Assembly (NCBI GenBank): GCA_002379985.1
Contig: DFVG01000045.1
Span: 72,881 to 136,880, forward strand
Direction: 5' to 3'
Length of the DNA stretch: 64,000 bases
Origin: Flavobacteriaceae bacterium UBA4166
Lineage (GTDB): Bacteria > Bacteroidota > Bacteroidia > Flavobacteriales > Flavobacteriaceae
The notes below the pieces were generated by a model. The model was given only the letters and a program-made list of their open reading frames with translations. It made no database searches and was not told the origin of the DNA. The translations under genes and the position numbers were made by a program. Shown one piece after another: positions 33,281 through 42,335 of this stretch. Numbering within the stretch: the first letter of the stretch is position 1; every line of letters begins with the position of its first letter.

Positions 33281-36200
33281 ATGCGCTTGAAGTTTGGCAG
33301 ATATAGCGTGTGTTTGTGGATGCTTATGTCATGTGTTATTGGCTACACCCAAAACGACACCTCTTCAGGAGTTTCAAAAATTCAGGAACTTATTACCCAA
33401 GGACAGCTGCAAGAGGCTACGACCCAATTTGAACTACAGACTACCAAATTTCAACAACAAAAACAGTACGACAGTCTCATACCTTATATCGCGATTGCGG
33501 GAAGTCAAACGCTCAATGAACAAAATGCGCAAAAGGCCTTACAAAATGCCATTGACTTTGTCGCAGTACTAGAGCAACAGAAAGACCCTTTCATTACTGC
33601 CAAAGCTTACAAAGAACTCGCATGGATCTACAGTGATGCGGGACAACCTCAGGGGGCCTACAATATCTTAAAGCAAGCTAAAGATCTTCTTCAAAATAGA
33701 CCCGCGGACACAACTCATATCGTACCGAGTTTAACCTATAATATGGGGTATTACGCTAGTAGTATGGGAGACTATCCACTATCAAAAAAGCATTATAAAG
33801 AAACCTTGAGATTGTTAAAAGCGTCTCCTAAAAAAGACCCGGTTTTTTTTCAACAAGTATTTAATGCTCTTGGTGGCGTCATGTGGTTTTCGGGAAAAAT
33901 GGACAGTGCCCAGTACTATTTCGAACAATCGTTGGTCGCGCTTGAGGAAAGTCCGAATGACGACCTCCTGAATCAATATTATCGCCCGGGATTAATAAAC
34001 ATGAATTTGGCGGTGATTGCTCAAGCCATAGGCAATCACTATGAAGCCATTTCTTATTCAGAAGATGCCATTGACAAGTTTGAAACCTTTATGGCAAAAA
34101 CCAAAGACGAGCAACAATCAAATCAAGCAAGAGGCAATTTGATGGCGGCGATTGATAATATGGGTTCTTTCTATAATGCGGTGGGTCAATTTAAACGGGC
34201 ACGCGACCTTATTGCATACGCCTATCAAGAAAAACAAAAATATCTTGAACCTACCGATCCTAACCTCATCATTTCGCTCGTGATCCTTGGCCAAGCCGAA
34301 GTAAGCCTACTGAATTATGATCAAGCTGCGCGACACCTAGACGCGTCCCTAAAATTAATTAATGACAATCCCGGAATCCAATTGTATTGGAAAGCCGGAG
34401 CACTTACGTCAAGAGCTCGAATTTTTGAAGTAGAGGGTGCTATTGAGAATGCCAAAAAATATTACCAACGTGCGATAGAAACCTATGAAACCACTTTGAA
34501 AGGTGATATTACAGTAGATTACTTAAACGACCTAAACGCTTGCTCTCAGTTTTATGCTCGTAATAACGAGCCGAAAATAGCAGTTGCCTTAGCCGAAAAA
34601 ACGTACCTCGCCACCCGCAGCGGTGATTTCAAAAACACCTTACAAGCATTTCATCATACCTTAAACTTAGCAACGGTACATTTAACGCTATCAAACTATG
34701 ATGCTGCCTTACAGTATAGTAACGAGGCGCTTGCTATGAAACTTACCGCCAACAACACGAATCGAAAAGCTGATTCGATCGCGCTTCAGTTTCGAAAACC
34801 TACGGCGATTGTCACAAAAGTAACTGCCCAATACCATCTTAACCCATCGAAAACCCCGCTCTTTTTACAACAACTTCTCGATCAATTAGAAGAAGCTTTC
34901 GAAATTTTGCAACAGCGAAAAACCTTGCTTAAAACGTATGAAGACCTGCAATTACTCATTGAAGAGAACAATGAGCTATTCGATTTTGCCAAAAAAATAA
35001 ATATTGAATTGTATGAGAAAACCAAAGATCCAACCTATCTACATTCCATCGTTTCGCTACAGGAATCCAGCTTATACAATAGAATTCGCTCCCGACTGAA
35101 CCTGCGAAATGATATTGCCTTTTCAGACGTTCCTGAAGCTATCTTACAGCGTGAAGCTTCCTTGAAAAAGCAACTCTCTGCCACCTTTGAGCATCGCGAG
35201 AGTATGGAGGCATTTTTTGAAACCAATCGCGAGTGGAACGATTTTTTAGAGCTCCTTCAAAAAGAGCATCCAAAATATTATGCGATGCGTTATGGGCCAT
35301 TAGAGGTTGATCTTCAAAACATTCAGAAGCAACTCCCGGAAGCAACCACCCTGTTGCGCTATTTTTTTGTTGGCGACACTTTGCATGTATTGGTCATTTC
35401 CAAAAATGATGTCATTTTATCGGCTTTGCCTTCCCAAGAAATTGACTCTAAAATTCATCAATTAAACACTGAGATATTCGATGTTTCCGCTTTGGCACCC
35501 CATGTTCATGAGCTTTATCAACAACTTTGGGAACCCATTGAAAAGCATATAAAAACTTCTGAAGTTATCATCATTCCCGATGGGATTCTCTACAACCTGA
35601 ACTTTGAAACCCTCACGCCGAATCGTATTGATTCTTTTCAGAGCATGGCTTCTGAAAGTTTGCTTGCTCATTATTCCATCTCCTATCATTTCAGTCCGTT
35701 GCTCATTAACGCTTTCGCGGAATCAGGAATCTATGAGAACGCCTATGTTGCCTTTGCGCCACAGTTTACTAACGCTATGAAAGAAGCGTATCAAAATACG
35801 TTACGAGATTCTTCTAAAGCCGATGCGTCCTACTTCAAACTACTTCCACAACCGTTTAGTTATGACTTGATAAAAAACTACACCAAAAAATGGAAAGGGA
35901 GTGCGTATTTGAATGAAAAGGCCATCAAAAAGAACTTCACACAAAAAGCCAAACAGCATTATATACTGCATATTGGCACGCATGCCGAGTCAGATAATCT
36001 AAACCCTGAATTGTCTCGCCTAATTTTTGCTAAATCATTAGGAACGGAAGAAATGGAGGAAAATTCCTTATTCACTTATGAGATCTATAACCATGATATG
36101 TCCTCCGGACTTGCCGTGCTTACTGCATGCGAAACGGGCAAGCCTTCCTACCAACCCGGAGAAGGCATGATTTCATTGGCCCATGCATTTACCTATGCCG

Positions 36201-36502
36201 GCAGTGAAAGCATCTTAACAAGTCTCTGGAAGATTGATGAGCAATCCAGCGCTATGATTATTGATCATTTTTATGAGTATCTGAATGAAGGAATGCCAAA
36301 ACACAAGGCCCTTCAACAAGCAAAACTAAAGTACCTCTCGGAAGCTCAGGGAAGAACCTTAGCACCACAATATTGGGCCGGACTCGTACTTATCGGTGAT
36401 ATGGCTCCGCTAGAAATGAAGACCAATATCGCTTGGTATTGGTATGTGGCCTTAGCCGGAGCCCTACTTTTCATGCTACTTCTAATCTTTAGAAGACGGT
36501 AA
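33281..36502 (+). CDS. Periplasmic TPR-CHAT (caspase-like) protein with C-terminal membrane anchor
   Basis: The 1073-residue protein has a signal peptide (to about residue 23), an array of TPR units (about 25-560) and a CHAT domain (about 690-1045). The caspase-type dyad is visible: His in ILHIGTHAES (about 897) and Cys in VLTACETGKP (about 948), followed by GEGMISLAHAFTYAGSES and QYWAGLVLIGD. A membrane helix (about 1050-1070) and a basic tail RRR end the chain, so the CHAT domain should face the periplasm. CHAT proteins are caspase-like proteases. Its place as third gene after sigma and anti-sigma suggests it senses or processes a signal for that switch. The target is unknown. Confidence 0.88.
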   Translation: MRLKFGRYSVCLWMLMSCVIGYTQNDTSSGVSKIQELITQGQLQEATTQFELQTTKFQQQKQYDSLIPYIAIAGSQTLNEQNAQKALQNAIDFVAVLEQQKDPFITAKAYKELAWIYSDAGQPQGAYNILKQAKDLLQNRPADTTHIVPSLTYNMGYYASSMGDYPLSKKHYKETLRLLKASPKKDPVFFQQVFNALGGVMWFSGKMDSAQYYFEQSLVALEESPNDDLLNQYYRPGLINMNLAVIAQAIGNHYEAISYSEDAIDKFETFMAKTKDEQQSNQARGNLMAAIDNMGSFYNAVGQFKRARDLIAYAYQEKQKYLEPTDPNLIISLVILGQAEVSLLNYDQAARHLDASLKLINDNPGIQLYWKAGALTSRARIFEVEGAIENAKKYYQRAIETYETTLKGDITVDYLNDLNACSQFYARNNEPKIAVALAEKTYLATRSGDFKNTLQAFHHTLNLATVHLTLSNYDAALQYSNEALAMKLTANNTNRKADSIALQFRKPTAIVTKVTAQYHLNPSKTPLFLQQLLDQLEEAFEILQQRKTLLKTYEDLQLLIEENNELFDFAKKINIELYEKTKDPTYLHSIVSLQESSLYNRIRSRLNLRNDIAFSDVPEAILQREASLKKQLSATFEHRESMEAFFETNREWNDFLELLQKEHPKYYAMRYGPLEVDLQNIQKQLPEATTLLRYFFVGDTLHVLVISKNDVILSALPSQEIDSKIHQLNTEIFDVSALAPHVHELYQQLWEPIEKHIKTSEVIIIPDGILYNLNFETLTPNRIDSFQSMASESLLAHYSISYHFSPLLINAFAESGIYENAYVAFAPQFTNAMKEAYQNTLRDSSKADASYFKLLPQPFSYDLIKNYTKKWKGSAYLNEKAIKKNFTQKAKQHYILHIGTHAESDNLNPELSRLIFAKSLGTEEMEENSLFTYEIYNHDMSSGLAVLTACETGKPSYQPGEGMISLAHAFTYAGSESILTSLWKIDEQSSAMIIDHFYEYLNEGMPKHKALQQAKLKYLSEAQGRTLAPQYWAGLVLIGDMAPLEMKTNIAWYWYVALAGALLFMLLLIFRRR

Positions 36503-36514
36503 TTCAAATTTGTT

Positions 36515-36543
36515 TGATGACATTTCTCAATACCTACGATGTA
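36515..36543 (+). promoter_or_regulatory. Bipartite ECF-type promoter motif, gene remnant copy
   Basis: TGATGACATTT (36515-36525), 11 bp, CGATGTA (36537-36543), then 79 bp to the ATG at 36623. The second box lies inside a perfect 8-bp inverted repeat (36530-36548, ATACCTAC/GTAGGTAT), which is absent from the other copies. Confidence 0.7.
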
Positions 36544-36622
36544 GGTATGAGGTGGCCTCCCAAACACCTTCTTGATATATATCCTTCACTAGCTTTCCTA
36601 CTTATGCTTTAAATCAGTATAT

Positions 36623-36703
36623 ATGAAAAAAGCATTGATTGCCCTCTTGTTGGTCTCCACCGTGGGAGTTGCACAAGTAGGAATTAACACCATAAATTCT
36701 TAA
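36623..36703 (+). pseudogene. Truncated start of a secreted protein gene
   Basis: Only 26 codons remain: a clean signal peptide (MKKALIALLLVSTVGVAQ) followed by VGINTINS and a stop. Flavobacterial surface proteins often begin AQVGINTTNP after the signal, so this looks like the first codons of such a gene with the rest lost. The bases around the stop are AT-rich repeats of TTCTTAATTCT, which may mark the deletion junction. It has an intact copy of the bipartite promoter motif, so the full gene was probably a regulon member. It overlaps the end of the DUF4174 gene on the other strand. Confidence 0.6.
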
Positions 36704-37101
36704 TTCTTCGTTCTTAATTCTGCCTGGCGCATAGGCATTTGGTCGATAAGCTCATAAAACTTTTGTAAAGGAACAGGCGTTTTCGAAGTGAATTTTACAC
36801 CGCCGTCTAATCCAATCAATCGCACTTTAAACTTCGCTACTTGTTCCGAAGGCGTTGCCGAAATGGAAGCTTTGGTGAACGCATTCCTGCATATTTCAGA
36901 GGTGCAATGTAAGACCACTAATTTTCGGTCTTTTTTACCACGTTCATCGTTATCCAACATTTTGATTTGCCGGGTTGCATTGTCATCATCAAAAGTTTCC
37001 GAAGTGATACAAATAATTCGGTTTTTCCATTGTAAAGATGGGAATTGTTGGGCACTCATAGGGAATGTGATTAGAAAAAGAAGAAAGACTAGTTTTTTCA
37101 T
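36700..37101 (-). CDS. DUF4174 secreted protein
   Basis: The 133-residue protein has a signal peptide (ending PMSAQ) and a DUF4174 thioredoxin-like domain: SLQWKNRIICITSETFDDDNA, RKLVVLHCTSE and RLIGLDGGVKF. The Cys in CITSE and HCTSE are not in a CxxC pair. The function of the family is unknown. It follows the flavoprotein gene by 35 bp on the same strand and may be the last gene of that unit. The C-terminal end, RTKN, lies against the gene remnant on the plus strand. Confidence 0.82.
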   Translation of the reverse strand: MKKLVFLLFLITFPMSAQQFPSLQWKNRIICITSETFDDDNATRQIKMLDNDERGKKDRKLVVLHCTSEICRNAFTKASISATPSEQVAKFKVRLIGLDGGVKFTSKTPVPLQKFYELIDQMPMRQAELRTKN

Positions 37102-37136
37102 AGCAACAAGCTACAAAAGTGGTATCAAGAAGTGCG

Positions 37137-38375
37137 TTAAGAGCCTGCTAAAATACGATCTGCCACCGCTGAAGCAACCATAAAACCACCGGTCCAAGCA
37201 TTTTGAAAATTGAACCCTCCCGTAATAGCATCAATATTCAACACCTCTCCGGCAAAATATAAATTAGGATGAATTTTGCTTTCAAAGGTTTTGAAATTCA
37301 CCTCTTTTAAATCGACCCCGCCGGCCGTGACAAATTCTTCTTTAAACGTACTTTTTCCGTTGACCTGAAATTCAGCTTCGGTAAGCATGGCTGCCAATTG
37401 TAGGAGCTGATCTTTGGTAAGATGCGCCCAAATCTCTGTTTCTGAAATTTTTGACGCTATCACTAGATTTTTCCATAGTCGTTTTGGGAGTCCGAATTGC
37501 GGATGCTTTGCGGTCATCTGTTTGGGATAGGTGTTTTTTAGGCTGAAAAGTTCTTCCAACACTTCATCTTTGGTAAAAGTAGGCAACCAGTTCACCAAAA
37601 TAGCAAAGCGATATTGCAACGGCGCTAACAATCGTGCGCCCCAAGCCGATAACTTTAAAATTGCGGGACCGCTCATTCCCCAGTGGGTGATTAATAAGGG
37701 ACCTTCACTTTCAAGTACTACCTTTTTTGTTTCGGAAAGTACTTTCACATGAGCATCGGTCGCAACCCCAGGCAGGTCTATGATGCGATCATCTTCAATA
37801 TTAAAGGTGAATAGCGACGGGACCGGCTTTACAATAGTATGGCCTAAATCCTCGAGTAAGTTCCAAAATTTCGGACTACTACCTGTGGCAACTACAACAT
37901 AGTCACAAGTATATTCCTTTTCTTTTGTAAGGACCCTCCAACCTACTTCCGTGGGAATCATCTTCTGAACCCCCGTCTTTTTCTCAAGCTGCACTCCCAA
38001 CCGCTTGGCTTCGTCAGTAAAACAATCGATGATGGTCTGAGAGCTATCGGTGATAGGAAACATCCTACCATCCTCCTCCACTTTCAGAGTTACCCCTCGT
38101 TCTTCAAACCACGCTACCGTATCTCCGGTCATAAAGTGGTGAAACGGACCTAGTAGTTCTTTCTTGCCGCGAGGATAATTTTCGGTGAGGGGTTTCGGAA
38201 GAAATTCGGCATGCGTCACATTACAACGGCCGCCACCGGAAACCTTCACTTTGGTAAGTACTTCGTTAGCGCGTTCAAGGATCAAAATGCGTAATGCCGA
38301 ATTCTTCTCGGCTAGATTGATCGCCGTAAAGTATCCGGCGGCGCCTCCGCCTACAACGATCACATCTGCTTTCAT
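37137..38375 (-). CDS. HI0933/YhiN-type FAD-dependent oxidoreductase
   Basis: The 412-residue flavoprotein has the N-terminal FAD motif VIVVGGGAAGYFTAINLAEK, the HI0933-specific KVSGGGRCNVTHAE, VVATGSSPKFWNLLEDLGHT and the C-terminal NLYFAGEVLNIDAITGGFNF followed by QNAWTGGFMVASA. These define the BaiN/YhiN (TIGR00275) family, whose substrate is not settled. It is cytosolic. The start overlaps the end of the PLP decarboxylase gene by 4 bp (ATGA), so the two are translated together. Confidence 0.9.
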   Translation of the reverse strand: MKADVIVVGGGAAGYFTAINLAEKNSALRILILERANEVLTKVKVSGGGRCNVTHAEFLPKPLTENYPRGKKELLGPFHHFMTGDTVAWFEERGVTLKVEEDGRMFPITDSSQTIIDCFTDEAKRLGVQLEKKTGVQKMIPTEVGWRVLTKEKEYTCDYVVVATGSSPKFWNLLEDLGHTIVKPVPSLFTFNIEDDRIIDLPGVATDAHVKVLSETKKVVLESEGPLLITHWGMSGPAILKLSAWGARLLAPLQYRFAILVNWLPTFTKDEVLEELFSLKNTYPKQMTAKHPQFGLPKRLWKNLVIASKISETEIWAHLTKDQLLQLAAMLTEAEFQVNGKSTFKEEFVTAGGVDLKEVNFKTFESKIHPNLYFAGEVLNIDAITGGFNFQNAWTGGFMVASAVADRILAGS

Positions 38376-39811
38376 GCACCCAACTTTTCTTCCCCGAATT
38401 GCTCACACAATTGAAGCGTTTCTTTTACTTCTTGAAAAGTGGTGCGAGGATTTATAAGACACATACGCAATACAATTTGTCCATTTAACACAGTAGTGAC
38501 CAAAAGTGCTTTTCGGGAAGCGACTACTTTTTCAGAAATGTATTGATTGAGTTGGTCTAACTCCTTTTCTGATAAGGCTTCTTTGATGGGATTGTATCGA
38601 AAATTGATCACCGCCAAGGTCGCCGATGAGATCACCTCCCAACGCGCACTTTTGCGCAAATATTTTTCGGTGGCTTCCGCCAATTGGATATTGTAAGTTA
38701 CCGCTTTTCTGAACGCTTGGAGTCCGAAGGTCTTAATAGACATATAGAACTTTAAGGCACGAAATCTTCGGGTGAGCTGTACGCCGTGATCATAAAAATT
38801 AATCTCAGAGGTATTGCCTTCTACGTCACGAAGGTATTCGGGTGTTTCAGTAAAGGTATTTTTTAACCAATTGCTATTCCGAACCAACAAACATCCCATT
38901 TCATACGGCTGATAGAACCATTTGTGGGGATCTACCGTCAATGAATCTGCTTTTTGAATCCCCTTAAGCAACTTTTTGCCGTCTTTGGCTAAGATCGCGG
39001 CACCTCCATATGCGCCATCTATGTGAAACCAAAGGCCTTCCGCCTTACAAATCTTTGAAATTTCCGAAAGGGGATCAACGGTACCGGTGTTCGTGGTTCC
39101 GGCAGTGCCTATCATCAAAAAAGGATGCAATCCTTTGAGCTTGTCTTTGGCAATGGCGTTCTGTAATTTGTTCAGACCAATTTTAAACTCTAGATCGGTT
39201 GGGATGATCCTGATCTGTTCTTTCCGAAAACCTAAAATACGAATGGCTTTGATGTTTGATGAATGTGCTTGATCGGACAAATAGATCACTGCTTTGGAAA
39301 AATCATCACCACATTTGATTCGTCTTGCCGTTACGATCGCAGTGAGGTTTGCCATGCTCCCACCACTCGTAAAGATTCCGCCTCCTTTTTTGGACGGAAA
39401 CCCAAAGATCTTCAACAACCAATTGATGGTCACGATCTCCAACTCGGCTGCAGCCGGTGACGCGGCCCATCCTCCTGAAAAAATATTGAAACCGGTGGCC
39501 AAGGTATCTGCCATTGCACTTACGTAATTACTTGGACCCGGCACAAAAGAAAATGACTTTGGGTGCGAAACGATGGTGCTTTGTGTCATCACTTTTTCAA
39601 GAACAAAGTCTAATACCTGTTGCGCATCCGACCCCTTTTCTGGAGCTTCCTCTAGGAACATGGAATCCATTTCTTCTCGCGATGCCAAGGCCACAGGAAG
39701 TTTTTCATGCTGTGTCGCGGTATGCTCCACAATGGCATCTACAACACGATAACCATAAGAGCGCATGGCGTCTGACTCCATTTCTAAGGTCGCTTTTTTA
39801 TTAGGCTTCAT
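38372..39811 (-). CDS. PLP-dependent group II decarboxylase (aromatic/glutamate type)
   Basis: The 479-residue fold I enzyme has FTSGGSMANLTAIVTARR, WFHIDGAYGGAAILA with the PLP-contact Asp, and the Schiff-base Lys in SLTVDPHKWFYQPYEMGCLL (about residue 301). These place it with aromatic L-amino-acid, glutamate and diaminobutyrate decarboxylases; SNYVSAMADTLATGFN is typical of the aromatic branch. It would release CO2 from an amino acid to give an amine in the cytosol. Which amino acid it uses is not clear. It heads a minus-strand unit with the HI0933 flavoprotein and has an exact -7 box 20 bp upstream. Confidence 0.88.
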   Translation of the reverse strand: MKPNKKATLEMESDAMRSYGYRVVDAIVEHTATQHEKLPVALASREEMDSMFLEEAPEKGSDAQQVLDFVLEKVMTQSTIVSHPKSFSFVPGPSNYVSAMADTLATGFNIFSGGWAASPAAAELEIVTINWLLKIFGFPSKKGGGIFTSGGSMANLTAIVTARRIKCGDDFSKAVIYLSDQAHSSNIKAIRILGFRKEQIRIIPTDLEFKIGLNKLQNAIAKDKLKGLHPFLMIGTAGTTNTGTVDPLSEISKICKAEGLWFHIDGAYGGAAILAKDGKKLLKGIQKADSLTVDPHKWFYQPYEMGCLLVRNSNWLKNTFTETPEYLRDVEGNTSEINFYDHGVQLTRRFRALKFYMSIKTFGLQAFRKAVTYNIQLAEATEKYLRKSARWEVISSATLAVINFRYNPIKEALSEKELDQLNQYISEKVVASRKALLVTTVLNGQIVLRMCLINPRTTFQEVKETLQLCEQFGEEKLGA

Positions 39812-39831
39812 AAAGGCGTGGTTTTAGGGTG

Positions 39832-39839
39832 CAAAAGTA
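39832..39839 (-). promoter_or_regulatory. Bacteroidota -7 box for the decarboxylase unit
   Basis: The minus-strand TACTTTTG is an exact TAnnTTTG match, 20 bp before the ATG at 39811. Confidence 0.6.
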
Positions 39840-39910
39840 ACGGTTTCCCACCGTTTTTCTTTAGGAATACATAAACATTCTGCCAATGATAAATTGACTA
39901 TTTTTATAGC

Positions 39911-40942
39911 GTGATACTGTACCTTCTGATTCTTATTTTTAGTTTGGGTTCGTACTTACCTGCCCTAAAAAACCCGCATTGGTTTTTTAGAACCCCTGAT
40001 TTTATCCGACTTCAAACCATTGCGATCCAATTGTTGCTTTTAATATTGTTTTTTGTTTTTGAAACAGAATATTCATGGTTTAGTTTGCTGCTGTTGGGAT
40101 TATTGGTAGGCACCTTGGTCTATCAAATTGTGAAGGTGTTTCCATACAGTTCCTATTATCCCAGAAAAAAACCCGATTTCCCCAGCAATGGTAGTTTTTC
40201 CATCCTCGCTGCGAATGTGCTTCAAACCAATAGCGAATACGATCAATTCCTACAACTCGCTAAGAAATATGACGCCGACCTTATCTTGACCATGGAAAGT
40301 CATGAGGGTTGGGAAGAAGGATTATCCTCATTAAAGGATCATTATCCGGAAGTTATTGCATTGCCTCATGATAATTTCTACGGTATGCATCTGTATTCTA
40401 AAATTCCATTGCCCGATGCCGAAGTACATTACTTGGTGGAAGACGATGTTCCTTCTATTTTCTTCAACTACCCGATCACCGAAGATCAAAACGTTTTTGT
40501 AGCTTGTCTACATCCCGCACCGCCAAGCCCCACAGAAAATGAAACTTCCAAAGAACGAGATGCAGAACTGATGATCGTTGGTAAGAAGATTCGAGAGATC
40601 GAGGATCCTGTCGTTGTGTGCGGTGATATGAACGACGTGGTGTGGAGTCGCGTAACGCGCCTCTTTAAAAAAATGACGGACATGATCGATCCTCGTATTG
40701 GGCGCGGTTTTTTTCCTACCTATCATGCCGGCTACCGCTTTATGCGCTTCCCCTTAGATCATTTGTTTCACAGCAAGAGCTTATTTGTAGATATTATGGA
40801 GCGCACAGAAAATTTTGGCAGTGATCACTTCGGAATGTATTACGAGATCCACGTAAAAAAACATCAAACAAAAGAAGTGGCTCCCCCCTTGAATGGTGAT
40901 GAAAAAGAAGAGATCAATGGGATTACCGAAGCTGTAGAATAG
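39911..40942 (+). CDS. Membrane endonuclease/exonuclease/phosphatase-family protein
   Basis: The 343-residue protein starts with GTG and has two or three N-terminal membrane helices (about 1-90), then an EEP domain: SILAANVLQTNSEYDQFLQL, LILTMESHEGW with the metal-binding Glu, VVVCGDMNDVVWS (Asp/Asn pair), FPLDHLFHS and NFGSDHFGMY with the terminal Asp-His. All residues needed for Mg-dependent phosphodiester or phosphomonoester cleavage are present. The domain probably faces the periplasm. Natural substrate is unknown. The stretch TATTTTTA just upstream resembles a -7 box. Confidence 0.85.
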   Translation: MILYLLILIFSLGSYLPALKNPHWFFRTPDFIRLQTIAIQLLLLILFFVFETEYSWFSLLLLGLLVGTLVYQIVKVFPYSSYYPRKKPDFPSNGSFSILAANVLQTNSEYDQFLQLAKKYDADLILTMESHEGWEEGLSSLKDHYPEVIALPHDNFYGMHLYSKIPLPDAEVHYLVEDDVPSIFFNYPITEDQNVFVACLHPAPPSPTENETSKERDAELMIVGKKIREIEDPVVVCGDMNDVVWSRVTRLFKKMTDMIDPRIGRGFFPTYHAGYRFMRFPLDHLFHSKSLFVDIMERTENFGSDHFGMYYEIHVKKHQTKEVAPPLNGDEKEEINGITEAVE

Positions 40943-40988
40943 ATTCCTATAAATTTCTATCTTTAGCTTTCTAACCAACCGAATTTCT

Positions 40989-42335
40989 ATGAAAGATATC
41001 ACCAAATGGAGCATCACGGTGGCGCTCGCCGGATTTCTCTTTGGGTTTGACACGGTAGTTATAAGCGGTGCGAACCAACCCATTCAAAAACTTTGGGATA
41101 CATCTCCCCTCTTTCACGGAACCTTCATTATGAGCATGGCCTTGTGGGGAACGGTGCTGGGATCACTTTTAGGCGGCATTCCTACGAAGTATTTAGGAAG
41201 AAAAACAACGCTTTTTTGGATCGGGATCTTATTCTTTGTTTCGGCGGTAGGTTCTGCCCTCGCCCCGGGACCCTATTTGTTTTCCTTCTTCCGATTCATC
41301 GGAGGCGTTGGTGTTGGGGTGTCTTCGGTAGCAGCACCCATTTACATTTCAGAAATCACGACCGGTGAAAACAGAGGTCGGTTAGGCGCCTTGTATCAAT
41401 TCAATATTGTCTTCGGAATTTTTGTCGCATTTATTTCAAATTGGTTGTTAGAAGGTGTTGGAGGCGAACACGATTGGCGTTGGATGTTGGGGGTTGAAGG
41501 GATCCCGGCCTTAGCGTATACGTTGATGGTCTGGAAAGTTCCTAATAGTCCGCGTTGGCTCTTACTTCAAAAAAACGATAGAAATGGTGCGCTTGCTGTG
41601 CTTCGGAAAATATATCAAGCAACAGAAGCCGAAACGCATTTACAGGAGATTCAACGCGATGCCGATAAGCCTAAAAGCAACGATAAGCTATTCCAAAGAA
41701 AATACCGCAAGGTTATCTGGATGGGCTTTTTACTCGCTTTTTTCAACCAACTTTCCGGAATTAATTTCGTTTTGTACTACGCTCCGCAGATCCTAGAGCA
41801 GGCAGGGCTAGGCGGAGAAGAATCGTTATTCAATTCGATTGCCATCGGTGCCGTGAATTTGATCTTTACGCTGGTTGGTATCCGACTCATAGATCGACTG
41901 GGCAGAAGGCAATTGTTGATCATAGGGTCTATAGGCTATATTGTGAGTTTGTTCATGGTAGGATATAGTTTTCAAGCAGGGCTCAGTTCGATGGTGCTCC
42001 TCACCTTTATTTGCACCTTTGTTGCGGCGCATGCTATCGGACAAGGAGCGATCATTTGGGTGTTCCTATCTGAAATATATCCCAATCGTGTTCGTGCTTA
42101 CGGACAATCTTGGGGGACCAGTACCCACTGGGTGTTCGCTGCGTTAATCACCCTGCTCACCCCTTTCTTTATTGACGATTCTGAAGGGGTTTTTAGAGAC
42201 CAATTAGAGGTGATTTACTATTTCTTTGCCGGCATGATGGTCTTACAATTGCTATGGGCGCTTTTCAAAATGCCGGAAACTAAAGGGGTTTCCCTAGAAG
42301 AACTCGAACGTAAGCTTATTCCAGAAGATGAATAG
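40989..42335 (+). CDS. Sugar porter family MFS transporter
   Basis: The 448-residue protein has 12 membrane helices and the sugar-porter signatures: FGFDTVVISGANQPI in TM1, GIPTKYLGRKTTLFW after TM2, NQLSGINFVLYYAPQIL in TM7, RLIDRLGRRQLLIIG and the closing PETKGVSLEELE. It imports a hexose or related sugar with protons. The next gene, overlapping by 8 bp, encodes a PfkB-family sugar kinase, so uptake and phosphorylation of fructose or another sugar is a likely pairing. A TATCTTTA stretch at 40958 may be its promoter. Confidence 0.92.
   Translation: MKDITKWSITVALAGFLFGFDTVVISGANQPIQKLWDTSPLFHGTFIMSMALWGTVLGSLLGGIPTKYLGRKTTLFWIGILFFVSAVGSALAPGPYLFSFFRFIGGVGVGVSSVAAPIYISEITTGENRGRLGALYQFNIVFGIFVAFISNWLLEGVGGEHDWRWMLGVEGIPALAYTLMVWKVPNSPRWLLLQKNDRNGALAVLRKIYQATEAETHLQEIQRDADKPKSNDKLFQRKYRKVIWMGFLLAFFNQLSGINFVLYYAPQILEQAGLGGEESLFNSIAIGAVNLIFTLVGIRLIDRLGRRQLLIIGSIGYIVSLFMVGYSFQAGLSSMVLLTFICTFVAAHAIGQGAIIWVFLSEIYPNRVRAYGQSWGTSTHWVFAALITLLTPFFIDDSEGVFRDQLEVIYYFFAGMMVLQLLWALFKMPETKGVSLEELERKLIPEDE

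Noticed and set aside
36530..36548. Palindrome after the CHAT gene as its terminator
   Set aside because: There is no T-run on either side, and the second half of the bipartite promoter motif lies inside it, so a regulatory site is more likely.
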